From Marinomonas arctica (GTDB taxonomy: Bacteria > Pseudomonadota > Gammaproteobacteria > Pseudomonadales > Marinomonadaceae), in NCBI RefSeq assembly GCF_003259225.1, contig NZ_QHJF01000009.1:62001-126000 (forward strand): DNA of 64,000 nt, written 5' to 3'. Positions 9,362 through 18,668 of this stretch are shown one piece after another. Position numbers and translations under genes: made by a program. The notes beneath the pieces are model-generated. The model was not told the origin of the DNA and did no database searches. It was given only the letters and a program-made list of their open reading frames with translations. Within the stretch, counting starts at the first letter, position 1. Every line of letters begins with the position of its first letter.

Positions 9362-10252
9362 TTAAGCGTGTTTAGTGCCAACGATACGAACCCATTCTTC
9401 TTTTTCTGTAATGGAATCGATGGTGAACCATTCTTGATAGGCTTCTATCACTTCCTGTGCTTGGTTAGCCAGTATTCCAGAAAGGGCGAGTTGACCTTGT
9501 GTTTTAACTAACGCAGAAATAGTCGGTGCTAGGTTTGCTAATGGGCCTGCAAGGATGTTCGCTACGACAATATCGGCTTGTAAGTCTGATTCGTAAGGCG
9601 GAAGCTTTACTTCTAGACGGCTTGGGTCAATGTGATTGCGTTCTGCATTGGCCTCGGTTGCTTGCACGGCTTGTGGGTCGATATCAATGCCCACCATATT
9701 GTTAGCACCAAGTAATAAGCCTGCGATGCCAAGAATGCCTGAGCCGCAGCCGTAATCTATGATGGTCTTGCCTTGGCAATCAATGCTGTCTAACCATTGT
9801 AAGCACAATGCGGTAGTGGGATGCGTGCCTGTGCCAAATGCTAAGCCGGGATCAAGCATCAAGGTAACCGCGTTCGGGTCGGGGACTTGGCGCCAGCTTG
9901 GGCATACCCAAAGACGCTCGCCAAACTGAATAGGATGATAGTTATCCATCCATTCTCTTTCCCAGTCTTTGTCTTCCAGTATTTCAATTTTCATATCGAT
10001 ATCTGTTTCGCCTAGAGACACGGCTTTGTGTTCGACAACAGGGCGAATGTGTTCAACATCGGCATCCGCCTCGAACAATCCGGTGATTTTGGTGTGCTTC
10101 CATAGCGGCGTGGTGTTGAGGTCTGGCTCATATACCGGATCGTCATGGACATCTTCAAAAGTGACAACCAAGGCGCCGCACTCAAGAAGGGTATCTTCAA
10201 AAGCTGGGACATGATCGGGCGTGGTGTGAATACGTATTTGAAGCCAAGGCAT
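9362..10252 (-). CDS. prmA: Ribosomal protein L11 methyltransferase
   Basis: A 296-residue class I SAM-dependent methyltransferase that trimethylates ribosomal protein L11. The N-terminal substrate-recognition domain begins MPWLQIRIHT. The PrmA-specific segment LDPGLAFGTGTHPTT is followed by the SAM-binding DYGCGSGILGIAGLLLGA and the active-site VVANILAGPL. Length matches E. coli PrmA. It lies in the conserved order accB-accC-prmA. Identification is certain. Confidence 0.97.
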   Translation of the reverse strand: MPWLQIRIHTTPDHVPAFEDTLLECGALVVTFEDVHDDPVYEPDLNTTPLWKHTKITGLFEADADVEHIRPVVEHKAVSLGETDIDMKIEILEDKDWEREWMDNYHPIQFGERLWVCPSWRQVPDPNAVTLMLDPGLAFGTGTHPTTALCLQWLDSIDCQGKTIIDYGCGSGILGIAGLLLGANNMVGIDIDPQAVQATEANAERNHIDPSRLEVKLPPYESDLQADIVVANILAGPLANLAPTISALVKTQGQLALSGILANQAQEVIEAYQEWFTIDSITEKEEWVRIVGTKHA

Positions 10253-10325
10253 AAAGTGGAGTCCAACAATAAAACAAACAGGAATAGAATAGCGAAGCTT
10301 GAAGCGAGAGGCGAGAGGAAAATGA

Positions 10326-10360
10326 TTGCCCCTAGTGATTTATCTTATCACTAGGGGCAA
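10326..10360 (-). terminator. Hairpin after accBC
   Basis: A 14-bp perfect stem (TTGCCCCTAGTGAT / ATCACTAGGGGCAA) with a 7-nt loop lies 12 bp past the accC stop codon and before prmA. Only a weak T-rich stretch follows on the minus strand, so termination may be partial. Confidence 0.75.
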
Positions 10361-10371
10361 AACTCCAGTCC

Positions 10372-11712
10372 TTATAGACCGAGTTTTTTCTCCAAATAAT
10401 GGATGTTAACGCCACCAGCAATGAAATTTGCATCATTTACTAGGTCTTTTTGTAGCTCTATATTGGTTTTGATACCATCGATGAAGGTTTCATCTAGAGC
10501 GCCAGAAAGGCGTTTTAGTGCAGCCGTCCGGTCAGGCGCATGACAAATGATTTTAGCGATCATTGAGTCATACGTAGGTGGTACTGTGTAGCCGCTGTAC
10601 AAATGCGAGTCAACACGAACACCCATACCGCCTGGTGCATGGAAATATTCCACTTTACCTGGGCATGGCATGAAGGTTCTTGCGTCTTCTGCGTTGATAC
10701 GAGATTCAACCGCATGGCCATTGAGTTTGATGTCTTCTTGTTTCAGAGACAAAGGCAAACCACTTGCGATACGAAGTTGTTCCTTTACAATGTCTACGCC
10801 CGTCACCATTTCGGTAACCGGATGTTCTACCTGAACACGTGTGTTCATTTCGATGAAGTAGAAATTGCCATCTTCGTAAAGGAACTCAAACGTACCCGCG
10901 CCGCGGTAGTTGATCTTGATACAAGCATCAACACAGGCTTTTAAACACGCTTGACGAGATTCCTCGTTCAACATTGGTGCTGGTGCTTCTTCCAATACTT
11001 TTTGGTGACGACGTTGCAAAGAGCAGTCACGATCGTATAGGTGGATCGCGTTGCCTTGGCCGTCAGCCAAGACTTGAACTTCAACGTGACGAGGGTTCTG
11101 TAGGAATTTCTCCATATAAACCGTGCTATCACCAAAATAAGAGCCTGCTTCAGATTGAGTAATACTGATGGATTTTAGTAGGCTGCCTTCGTTGTGAACA
11201 ACGCGCATACCACGACCACCACCACCAGCTGCGGCTTTAACAATCACAGGGAAGCCGATTTCTCTTGCAACACGCAAACATTCATCTGGATCAGAAGGCA
11301 CAGGGCCGTTTGAGCCAGGAACGGTAGGCACGCCTGCTTCTTTCATGGCTCTGATAGCAGACACTTTATCACCCATTAGGCGAATAGTTTCTGCTTTTGG
11401 ACCGATAAAAATGAATCCTGAATTTTCAACTTGTTCTGCAAAGTCTGCGTTTTCCGCAAGGAAACCATAGCCTGGGTGAATGGCAGAGGTATCTGTTAAT
11501 TCTGCCGCACTGATAATCGCAGGGATATTCAAATAACTTTGAGACGATGGATTGGGTCCTATGCAGATAGACTCATCTGCAAGGCGCACATGTAACAAGT
11601 CGCGGTCAATTTTTGAGTGGACCGCAACGGTTTTGATACCGAGTTCTTTGCACGCGCGTAAAATGCGCAGTGCGATTTCGCCTCGGTTAGCAATCAATAC
11701 CTTATCGAGCAT
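10372..11712 (-). CDS. accC: Biotin carboxylase of acetyl-CoA carboxylase
   Basis: A 446-residue ATP-grasp enzyme that carboxylates the biotin on AccB with bicarbonate and ATP, the first half-reaction of malonyl-CoA synthesis. It has [18 protein letters not shown] at the N terminus, the Gly-rich ATP loop [14 protein letters not shown] near residue 160, and [13 protein letters not shown] near residue 290. Length is that of the stand-alone bacterial subunit. It starts 20 bp after accB on the same strand, so the two form an operon. Identification is certain. Confidence 0.98.
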   Translation of the reverse strand: MLDKVLIANRGEIALRILRACKELGIKTVAVHSKIDRDLLHVRLADESICIGPNPSSQSYLNIPAIISAAELTDTSAIHPGYGFLAENADFAEQVENSGFIFIGPKAETIRLMGDKVSAIRAMKEAGVPTVPGSNGPVPSDPDECLRVAREIGFPVIVKAAAGGGGRGMRVVHNEGSLLKSISITQSEAGSYFGDSTVYMEKFLQNPRHVEVQVLADGQGNAIHLYDRDCSLQRRHQKVLEEAPAPMLNEESRQACLKACVDACIKINYRGAGTFEFLYEDGNFYFIEMNTRVQVEHPVTEMVTGVDIVKEQLRIASGLPLSLKQEDIKLNGHAVESRINAEDARTFMPCPGKVEYFHAPGGMGVRVDSHLYSGYTVPPTYDSMIAKIICHAPDRTAALKRLSGALDETFIDGIKTNIELQKDLVNDANFIAGGVNIHYLEKKLGL

Positions 11713-11732
11713 GATGAAACCTTTGCGTTGGA

Positions 11733-12176
11733 TTAAATAATAGTAATAAGAGGCTGGTCAAACTCAACTGGCTCACCATCTTCTACAAGAATGGCGCCAA
11801 TCGTACCAGATTTATCGGCTTCGATTTGGTTCATCATTTTCATGGCTTCAACGATACAGATAGTGTCGCCAGCATTCACTTTTTGGCCTACTTCGATGAA
11901 AGGCTTAGCACCTGGTGCAGAAGATTTGTAGTAAGTACCAACCATTGGAGAATTCACTGTGTGACCAGTAATAGCCGCTGGAGCTTCAGGCGCTGCACTA
12001 GGAGCAGCAACAGGGGCAGCAGGCGCTGCCATCATTGGAGCATGCATCATAGGTGCTTGAACTGGCGCACCACCACGACTAATACGAACCGCTTCTTCGC
12101 CTTCTTTAATCTCAATCTCGTAGACGTTAGATTCTTCTAAAAGCTCGATTAGTTTTTTGATTTTACGAATGTCCAT
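11733..12176 (-). CDS. accB: Biotin carboxyl carrier protein
   Basis: A 147-residue biotin carrier of acetyl-CoA carboxylase. The N-terminal part [16 protein letters not shown] is typical. An Ala/Pro/Met-rich linker (about residues 38-72) leads to the lipoyl/biotinyl domain with the biotinylated Lys in EAMKMM. It is the first gene of the accB-accC operon. The preceding 394 bp hold no gene and must contain the promoter. In Pseudomonas aroQ precedes accB; here the next upstream gene is dsbD. Confidence 0.98.
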   Translation of the reverse strand: MDIRKIKKLIELLEESNVYEIEIKEGEEAVRISRGGAPVQAPMMHAPMMAAPAAPVAAPSAAPEAPAAITGHTVNSPMVGTYYKSSAPGAKPFIEVGQKVNAGDTICIVEAMKMMNQIEADKSGTIGAILVEDGEPVEFDQPLITII

Positions 12177-12570
12177 GGTTACTCTCTTCTGTCTGTATGG
12201 ATGATATCAGCGATACGTAAGTCACTGACTATTAGAGGTTTTATACAGGATCACTAACGGTTAAGACATGGCTTAAATACACTTGAAAGACGAATTCATA
12301 CTGCTATAAATGCGGCTTCTACGTCTATTTTTGCTTTCATCCAGCTGTGTTAGTGGCCTAGTTCAAAATTCTCTATGTATAAATTTCTGTGTACAGTTTG
12401 CTGTGATCTGCAAATCGCGCTTTTATGAAAAACAAGAATTGTAAAAGCATGTAACTGGAAATTATCGATAAAAAGCAGGATATTGTCCAGTTATGCGGCA
12501 AAAAAACCTAAAAATGTTTGCCTTGGTTGTTTTGTGATCTCTAGTAAACTTCCTCATTTTTCCATCTAAA
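12177..12570 (-). other. Leader region upstream of accB, no gene seen
   Basis: About 394 bp of AT-rich sequence between the dsbD stop codon and the accB start. I see no coding frame, no aroQ remnant and no convincing terminator. It presumably holds the accBC promoter and a long 5' leader; long accBC leaders are known in other bacteria. I could not single out a -35/-10 pair. Confidence 0.5.
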
Positions 12571-14406
12571 TCACGGCAAGGTGATGGCTTCCAATCTGTT
12601 TATGAGGGTGGATTTTGTTGGTTCACCCATCAAGGTTAGCGCTTTACGTTCGTTACCTTCTTGGTCTAAAAATACCAATGATGGAGGACCAAACAAATGG
12701 AAATGCTGCATCAATGCTTGATTTTGTGCCGAATTTTTCGTGACATCGACTCTAATTAATTGCACCTTTTTGATCAGCGGTAAGACATCAGGAGCCACAA
12801 ACATCTCTTCTAGTACCCGACAGCTGACACACCAATCCGCATAGAGATCCAGCACAATCGGCCGAGTGTCCTGATTGGCAATGATGTTATTAAGTTCGTC
12901 TAAATTGGTAATGGTGGCATCAAAAACAACCTGTTCTTTTGGTGTTATTGAGGATGATGATATATTTTTCAAGGGCGATAAGGGGGTGCTGTTGCCCGTG
13001 GTGGCGCCGATAAACTGAAGGCTGCCTACAATGAAGAACAATAGTGCAAAAAACCAACGAACAGGATGAGAGTGGGCTTGTTGCGTTCGATGCACAAAAT
13101 AGCTGCTTATTGCTATCGCGAGTGCGCCCCAAAGATACAAATGGCTGTTTAACGGTATCCAGCGAGTGAGTAGCCAGATGGCCATGGCAAGTAGCCCAAA
13201 CCCCATTAGTACTTTTATGTCCTGCAACCATTCACCGCTTTTGGGCAGTATTTTAGGGCCAAATGCGCCGACTAGCAGTAAAGGAACCCCCATTCCAAGC
13301 GCCATCACAAAGAGTACCATCGCCCCATACCAAGCATTGCCTTGGCTGCTTATAAACAGCAAAGCACCAGCGAGTGGCGCCGATACGCAAGGAGAGACAA
13401 TAAGAGTGGACAGCACGCCAGCGACAAAAACACTTAAGCTTGATCGCCACGCAGAGTTAGAGACAGAGTTCGACATTTGCAAACGTTGTTGCCAAGCACT
13501 GGGTAGCCTTAGCTCGTACACGCCAAACATAGCGAGAGCAAGTAGCACAAATAACAAGGCACTGATCATTAATAGCACGGGGTTTTGCAGTTGAGCTTGT
13601 ACATTCAGTCGAGTACCAAAAATACCCACTAATCCACCTATCATGGCGTACGTTAGCGCCATGGCAAAAACATAAACCGCGCTATAATAAAAACCACCTA
13701 GCTTTGAATGGCGAGATCCGATCACAATGGCGCTAACGATAGGGATCATCGGTAGGACACAGGGAGTGAAAGAAAGCAGCAACCCTAAACCAAACATTAC
13801 GGCCAATGTGGTCCATAAGGTGTTGGTGCTGATCAATTGGCTTACCGTTTGTGCTTCTGAAAGCTGGAGAGGTTTATCTTGTGCGGCAGAGGCATCGTTA
13901 CCTCGTGGAAGATTTTGTGTATTATTTTTTGTGATTTCAGTCGACAGGGCAGGTACGGTAAACTGAATGGGCATGGCTTGAGGGGCGTAACATAATCCCT
14001 TATCAGCACAGCCTTGATACGTTAATATAGCGTTAATTTCTGTGCCTGGTGTCAGCGTAATGTCGTAGTAAATCGGCAAGCTTAATTGATCTCGATAGAC
14101 GATTACGTCACCATAATAAGGGTCTTGTTGAGATTCACCAGTTGGGAAAGGCGAAAAGTGTAATTTATGAGCTTGTTCACCAGACAAGTTGAACTGTTCT
14201 TGGTATAAGTAGTAGCCATCTTGAATCTGCCATGTTGCCGTGAGTTTGCCATCTTTAGGGGTGGAAATGGATAATTGAAAGGCTTGATCCACTGGTAAGA
14301 ACTCTGGTGCTGAAAGACTTGACGTCGGGCCGAAAGTGAACGCTTGGCAAAGGCTGTGAAATAGCAATAAGAACAGTAGAGCGAGTGGGCGCATAAATAT
14401 CTTCAA
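12571..14406 (-). CDS. dsbD: Thiol:disulfide interchange protein DsbD
   Basis: A 611-residue inner-membrane reductant carrier that passes electrons from cytoplasmic thioredoxin to periplasmic disulfide isomerases and cytochrome c maturation. It has a signal peptide ending about residue 22 and a periplasmic alpha domain (CADKGLCYAPQ near residue 135). An eight-helix membrane domain follows with the redox Cys motifs FTPCVLPMIP and VSPCVSAPLAG, then a C-terminal thioredoxin-like domain with WCVSCRVLE. All three Cys pairs are present. It precedes accB as in Pseudomonas, though without the usual aroQ between them. Confidence 0.96.
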   Translation of the reverse strand: MKIFMRPLALLFLLLFHSLCQAFTFGPTSSLSAPEFLPVDQAFQLSISTPKDGKLTATWQIQDGYYLYQEQFNLSGEQAHKLHFSPFPTGESQQDPYYGDVIVYRDQLSLPIYYDITLTPGTEINAILTYQGCADKGLCYAPQAMPIQFTVPALSTEITKNNTQNLPRGNDASAAQDKPLQLSEAQTVSQLISTNTLWTTLAVMFGLGLLLSFTPCVLPMIPIVSAIVIGSRHSKLGGFYYSAVYVFAMALTYAMIGGLVGIFGTRLNVQAQLQNPVLLMISALLFVLLALAMFGVYELRLPSAWQQRLQMSNSVSNSAWRSSLSVFVAGVLSTLIVSPCVSAPLAGALLFISSQGNAWYGAMVLFVMALGMGVPLLLVGAFGPKILPKSGEWLQDIKVLMGFGLLAMAIWLLTRWIPLNSHLYLWGALAIAISSYFVHRTQQAHSHPVRWFFALLFFIVGSLQFIGATTGNSTPLSPLKNISSSSITPKEQVVFDATITNLDELNNIIANQDTRPIVLDLYADWCVSCRVLEEMFVAPDVLPLIKKVQLIRVDVTKNSAQNQALMQHFHLFGPPSLVFLDQEGNERKALTLMGEPTKSTLINRLEAITLP

Positions 14407-14504
14407 TCAAGTTAGGCGAGTTGTGTAAATCCATATTTCATCACGCTGAGTATAAGGTGTAGACTACCAACCCATCTTTAAGTTGCCAATCGCAAGGGGA
14501 TAAA

Positions 14505-15305
14505 TTGAGTAAAAACCTAGTTTCTTTTCTAATTGCTGTAGTATTCTTGACAGGTTGTCAGGGAAACGTAAAGCCGACACAGAAAAGTCAGCCCGTACCA
14601 AAAATACAATCACAGCAAGCAGCACCAAAACAGGTGTCTGCAAGCAAGCCAGCAGCGTCAGCGGCTGTACTAACTCAGCAAGCGAAAAAAGTGGTAAAAA
14701 CACCAACAGCTTTTGAGCGTATTACATTGAACTTGATTGCCATGGGTGAAGAGGCTCTTGCCGAAGAGCGCCTTTTGACCCCAGTGGATGATAATGCCAA
14801 TTTATATTTTCAGGCCGCATTAGGTCGAGATCCTGGCAACTTTAGAGCCAGTCAAGGTATAAGCGCCATTGTTGATATTTATACCCAATGGGCGTGGAAA
14901 GCGGCACAGAGTAAAGACTATGCAAAATCTGCACAGTATTTAGAATATGCACGTTCTGTTAATCCAGAAGATCCGTCTATTACGGAAATGTCTTCTCGCA
15001 TAAAAAGTCAGCGTGGAAATACCAATAGAAATTCGAACACGCAGAGCGTTAAGAAGGCACTAAAAGAAGGGCAGTACTTATTGCCTAGTAATCTTTTCAG
15101 CCTAAGTGAAAAAGAAATACTTGCCAATATTCAGCCTATTATAGATAACGTGGCGAAGACACAGCAGTCAATTAATATTTATTGGCCCAATGACAAAGAA
15201 GCACGTTTGCTTTATCAGATCATTAATAGTCGTGTTACAGAGTTTCGTGTTCGTGCGATGACGTATAATCGTGCTGATAACATGGTGGAATTACAACAAG
15301 ATTAA
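14505..15305 (+). CDS. Predicted lipoprotein with TPR-like region
   Basis: A 266-residue protein with a lipoprotein signal: a hydrophobic stretch and the lipobox LTGC with Cys18. A Gln/Pro/Ala-rich linker follows (to about residue 60), then a helical region that looks TPR-like (FQAALGRDPGNFRASQGI, about residues 100-117, and SAQYLEYARSVNPEDPS, about 140-156). The start is a TTG preceded by AGGGG. It overlaps nothing and ends 9 bp before the DUF2333 gene, so the two are likely an operon. I do not recognise a named family; an envelope role is inferred. Confidence 0.85.
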   Translation: MSKNLVSFLIAVVFLTGCQGNVKPTQKSQPVPKIQSQQAAPKQVSASKPAASAAVLTQQAKKVVKTPTAFERITLNLIAMGEEALAEERLLTPVDDNANLYFQAALGRDPGNFRASQGISAIVDIYTQWAWKAAQSKDYAKSAQYLEYARSVNPEDPSITEMSSRIKSQRGNTNRNSNTQSVKKALKEGQYLLPSNLFSLSEKEILANIQPIIDNVAKTQQSINIYWPNDKEARLLYQIINSRVTEFRVRAMTYNRADNMVELQQD

Positions 15306-15314
15306 GGTAGGTCG

Positions 15315-16334
15315 ATGATGTCACGGTTCAAGGGCAAAATGCAGAGTTTAAAACCAAACATTAATATGTCCGGTATGGGCAAAGTCGTTTTTTTTGCTGT
15401 ACTGATAATGGCGGTATTACTGAGCTTTTTAGGTATGTACTGGAGCCGTGAGCCAGATCAATTTGACGTTGTGGCCGTCGCAAAAGAAAAAGCAGCAGAG
15501 CGCGGTTATTTAAATAACAGCAAAAAACTCGCTGTTGGTTACACTACAGCCAGTACTTTGCATTCTATTGTCGATACTTTATTGGAAAAACCGGGTGGCT
15601 TTATATCCAATGATATTACGCCGCCGGGTGTGTTCATGGATAACATGCCCGCGTGGGAATTTGGCGTGTTGGTCCAGTCGCGTGATCTAGCCAGAGCATT
15701 TCGTAAAGAATTTAGCCGTTCGCAATCTCAGTCCACAGAGGATGTGAACTTGAAAATAGCCGAGCCGCAATTCAATTTTGATAATAAAAGTTGGGCATTG
15801 CCATCCAGTGAAAGTGAATATCGTCGTGGCAATAAAGAGTTAATGGAATACCTTGATCGCTTGTCGAGCGAGTCTAATAATAAAGCTCAGTTTTATGCCC
15901 GTGCTGATAATCTTGCTGATTGGTTATCGGATGTTAGTACTCGGTTAGGTAGCCTTTCTCAGCGATTATCGGCCAGTGTTATTGACGACAAGCCACAATT
16001 GGAGTCGGATGAAAACACGCGTTATGTCAGAACTCCTTGGTCTAAAGTCGATGACGTGTTCTACGAAGCGCGAGGTACAAGCTGGGCTTTGATTCACATG
16101 TTACGTGCGGTAGAAGTGGATTTTGTTTTTACCTTGCAAGATAAAAATGCCTTGGTTAGCTTGCGTCAAATTATCCGTGAACTAGAAGCAACACAAGCCA
16201 GCATTTGGTCGCCGTTTATCTTAAATGGCAGTGGTTTTGGTGTCTTGGCAAATCACTCTTTAGTCATGGCTTCTTACATCGCTCGTGCTAACACCGCGGT
16301 CATTGATTTACGTCGTTTGCTCCAACAGGGGTAA
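15315..16334 (+). CDS. DUF2333 family membrane-anchored protein
   Basis: A 339-residue protein with one N-terminal transmembrane helix (about residues 22-45) and a large periplasmic part matching the DUF2333 family: KLAVGYTTASTLHSIVDTLLEKPGGFISND, shown here in part as LLEKPGGFISNDITPPGV, then DNMPAWEFGVLVQ and RTPWSKVDDVFYEARG. Function is unknown. It follows the lipoprotein gene by 9 bp and precedes a GNAT gene by 9 bp, so the three form a likely operon. The family is widespread in gammaproteobacteria. Confidence 0.9.
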   Translation: MMSRFKGKMQSLKPNINMSGMGKVVFFAVLIMAVLLSFLGMYWSREPDQFDVVAVAKEKAAERGYLNNSKKLAVGYTTASTLHSIVDTLLEKPGGFISNDITPPGVFMDNMPAWEFGVLVQSRDLARAFRKEFSRSQSQSTEDVNLKIAEPQFNFDNKSWALPSSESEYRRGNKELMEYLDRLSSESNNKAQFYARADNLADWLSDVSTRLGSLSQRLSASVIDDKPQLESDENTRYVRTPWSKVDDVFYEARGTSWALIHMLRAVEVDFVFTLQDKNALVSLRQIIRELEATQASIWSPFILNGSGFGVLANHSLVMASYIARANTAVIDLRRLLQQG

Positions 16335-16343
16335 TCACACCGT

Positions 16344-16847
16344 ATGCCATTTACTGTAAGTCAGGGAATTCGTCGCGCCATACTGGACGATGCCCCTGCT
16401 ATTTTAAGCATATTCCAACAGTGCGATCTTTTTGATAGCTCTGGTCATCGTCAATTGAACATCGGCCTATTAGATGTTATCGATTGGTTGGAAAGTGCGA
16501 CGGATAAACATCCCATGTTCGTATTAGAAGAGCAGGGTGACGTAATAGCGTGGTGCTCAATTGAGCCCTTCTACGGACTGCCAGCTTTCGACTCTGCTAG
16601 CGAAATCAGCTTGTATGTATTGCCAACACAGCACCGAAAGGGCCTTGGTACTGCGCTATTTCATTATCTAGAAAAAGAACGTCATCACATTGGTTTTACC
16701 CACCTTATCGCCTACATATATGCAAGTAACCTAGAAAGCCAAGGCTTCTTTAAACGCCAAGGATTTGAGCAATGGGGGCTACTGCCCAACATTGCCCAGA
16801 ATGAACAGATCAAAGAAGACGTGTTTATTGTTGGAAGAGAGTTTTAG
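16344..16847 (+). CDS. GNAT-family N-acetyltransferase
   Basis: A 167-residue acetyltransferase of the phosphinothricin/amino-acid type. It has the acetyl-CoA-binding motif (L)PTQHRKGLGTALFHYLE near residue 95, and the late motif ASNLESQGFFKRQGFEQWG near residue 135 that is common in this subgroup. It would transfer an acetyl group from acetyl-CoA to a small amine, substrate unknown. It is the third gene of a close-packed set with the lipoprotein and DUF2333 genes, and is the last core gene before the repeat-rich region. Confidence 0.9.
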   Translation: MPFTVSQGIRRAILDDAPAILSIFQQCDLFDSSGHRQLNIGLLDVIDWLESATDKHPMFVLEEQGDVIAWCSIEPFYGLPAFDSASEISLYVLPTQHRKGLGTALFHYLEKERHHIGFTHLIAYIYASNLESQGFFKRQGFEQWGLLPNIAQNEQIKEDVFIVGREF

Positions 16848-17419
16848 TTCTTCAGGTATATTTGTTTCCTTTCAAGGGCTTTGTTTTCCTAACCTTTATT
16901 CCGCTCTGCTGAGCTGTCTATTGGATGAGATAACGAGTCGAACGGACTTCTTCGTAGCTAATCGTGTAAAGCCAAACCGTAGGGCATCATGAGCGCAGCG
17001 ACTCTCTAATTAAAAAAATGCCGTTGGAAGCGAAGCTTTCACATGTAGGTCGTCCTTCAGGGCGACAAAAAACTAAACGTGCACGCGCACTATTAATTGT
17101 TGAATTAAGTTTAATGACTGAGCTAAGCCGCTTTGCGGATCGACAGAGAGGAGTAAGTAAGGTCATAAGGCCTGAGCGAATCGCTTGCCTCGCGGGTCAA
17201 ATCGCGCTACAAAGAGCAAATAAAGAACCAACATAACAGTGCTCAAAGACCATCAGAAGCAGCATAGTCTAAACAGGCTTTGGTATTTAACGAGTTATAT
17301 AACAGGGAAGTCCTACCATGAAAAAAGCAAATCCCCTATATAGACCGCAGCCGTTCAACAGTGGGTTATAGCCGCAACTACGCTGCTGTATAATTCTTAA
17401 TTGTTAAGCGAGGAGAATT
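16848..17419. other. Repeat-rich intergenic region left of the HNH gene
   Basis: About 570 bp without a credible gene. It contains a piece at about 16886-16960 that is also found, more or less altered, near 21420-21450 and 32066-32090 (CCTTTATTCCGC and neighbouring bases). It also contains composite repeat copy A (16971-17066). Short reading frames across the repeats have no coding character. Confidence 0.6.
16971..17066 (+). repeat. Composite repeat copy A, ending in a REP (GTAG + palindrome)
   Basis: Contains GTAGGGCATCATGAGCGCAG, a TAATT-A7-TGCCG stretch, and a GAAGCGAAGCTTTC hairpin. It ends with GTAG (17045-17048) directly followed by the imperfect palindrome GTCGTCCTTCAGGGCGAC (17049-17066). 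A GTAG tetranucleotide 5' of a stem-loop is the form of REP elements acted on by RAYT transposases. Copy B, about 1.36 kb to the right in the same orientation, is almost identical. Confidence 0.85.
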
Positions 17420-18301
17420 ATGAATATGGAGCAAAGACCACCAATACCTCCTGAAATAAAAAGAGAAGTTCGAAAGCGTTGCGGCTTTGGCTGTGTAATA
17501 TGTGGAATGCCGTTATACGAATATGAGCATATGTTCGAGTGGGCCGAGGTTAAGAGGCATGTTGCTAGTGAAATTACGCTACTATGCAGGCAGCATCATG
17601 GAGAGAAAACCAATGGGTTGTTGCCAAAAGAAAATGTAATTGAGGCAAATAACACTCCGTTTAATTTAAAGACTGGAGTGTCAAAAAGTCACTTATTGCA
17701 TTACTCAGGCAAAAACGTCCAGCTTGCTCTGGCAAATAGTATTTTTCAGTTTAAAGACCTCCCTGAAAACGCTTTCTTTGCTCCATTAGTTGTAGATGGT
17801 TTGGCTGTTGTTGGTTTTCGCGTAGAAGATGGTAAGTTACTACTACAATTCATAGCATTTAATGAATTTAATGTTCCTGTGTTGGAAATTGTAGATAATG
17901 AGTTGATATATAGAACAGAGCAATGGGATATAGAGTGGGTAGGTCAAAAACTGACAGTTCGAGAAGGTCACGGAAAAATTTTACTTCAATTAGTTTTTGA
18001 GCCCCCACATACAATCCGTATAGCGAAAGGCCGAATACTTTTCAATGGGATAGAGTTGCTTATTGGTGCAGATTATCTCTTTTGTTCAAATAATTCAGGT
18101 TTCTTTAGCGGCATTTCGACGACTAATTGCTCTGTAGGCTTAGCAATAGGCGATCCCGTTCCTAATGTGGGAGCAGGAATGGTTTTTTCTGGGATTTCTA
18201 GGTATGGGTTTGATAGAAAAGCCGCGCGGAAATTTCTTAGAAAGTGCCAGAATGAGGCACGTTTAACAAGGCCATGGATAATGGATATTAGGGGTAGATG
18301 A
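17420..18301 (+). CDS. HNH-nuclease-like protein with unknown C-terminal domain
   Basis: A 293-residue protein. The N-terminal 65 residues carry an HNH/zinc layout: C25-x2-C28, H37, C56-x2-H59-H60 and KTNG after it, as in HNH endonucleases. The remaining 220 residues look beta-rich (VDGLAVVGFRVEDGKLLLQF, then a late Gly-rich part) and match no family I recognise. The start is supported by GAGGAG seven bases upstream. The gene is AT-rich relative to its neighbours and sits between two direct repeats (16971-17066 and 18331-18425), with a hairpin terminator at its stop codon. A DNA-targeting role such as defence or toxin is possible but unproven. Confidence 0.8.
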   Translation: MNMEQRPPIPPEIKREVRKRCGFGCVICGMPLYEYEHMFEWAEVKRHVASEITLLCRQHHGEKTNGLLPKENVIEANNTPFNLKTGVSKSHLLHYSGKNVQLALANSIFQFKDLPENAFFAPLVVDGLAVVGFRVEDGKLLLQFIAFNEFNVPVLEIVDNELIYRTEQWDIEWVGQKLTVREGHGKILLQLVFEPPHTIRIAKGRILFNGIELLIGADYLFCSNNSGFFSGISTTNCSVGLAIGDPVPNVGAGMVFSGISRYGFDRKAARKFLRKCQNEARLTRPWIMDIRGR

Positions 18302-18326
18302 AAAATAGTATTTTTTATCTACCCCT
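18290..18326 (+). terminator. Hairpin terminator at the end of the HNH gene
   Basis: AGGGGTAGAT (18290-18299) pairs with ATCTACCCCT (18317-18326), and an inner AAAAAT/ATTTTT stem extends it. The stop codon lies inside the stem. A closely similar hairpin occurs at 20975-21011. Confidence 0.75.
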
Positions 18327-18330
18327 AAAA

Positions 18331-18425
18331 CCAAACCGTAGGGCATCATAAGCGCAGCGACTCTCTAATTAAAAAAATGCCGTTTGAAGCGAAGTTTTCA
18401 AATGTAGGTCGTCCTTTAGGGTGAC
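18331..18425 (+). repeat. Composite repeat copy B, ending in a REP
   Basis: Same orientation and layout as copy A, with a few substitutions: GTAGGGCATCATAAGCGCAG, A7-TGCCG, GAAGCGAAGTTTTC, then GTAG (18404-18407) and GTCGTCCTTTAGGGTGAC (18408-18425). With copy A it brackets the HNH gene as direct repeats. Confidence 0.85.
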
Positions 18426-18668
18426 AAAAAATAGATGTTTTTTTACTAGTAAGAAGTAAGAAGTAAGAAAGTCTTTTAGTGTCAATGGATCAGAGTATTG
18501 GCAGATAAAATAACGCGCTGTAGATAAATGAAATAACCCGCACGATCAGATTTTCAATTTAACCAGCCTGTGGGAAAGGTTAAAAAGTGCCATTGAATGA
18601 GTTTTTATAGGGATTTATATGGAAATTAAAAACAGTGTAGATGCGCATGCGTACTATTAAAATGTTAA

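Noticed and set aside
12920..13594. Frames on both strands inside dsbD
   Set aside because: dsbD is intact through this part; the others are shadows.
14464..14706. 80-residue minus-strand frame upstream of dsbD
   Set aside because: It is antisense to the lipoprotein signal region, whose lipobox and ribosome site show the true frame.
17018..17236. 72-residue plus-strand reading frame
   Set aside because: It runs through composite repeat copy A and has no ribosome site or coding character.
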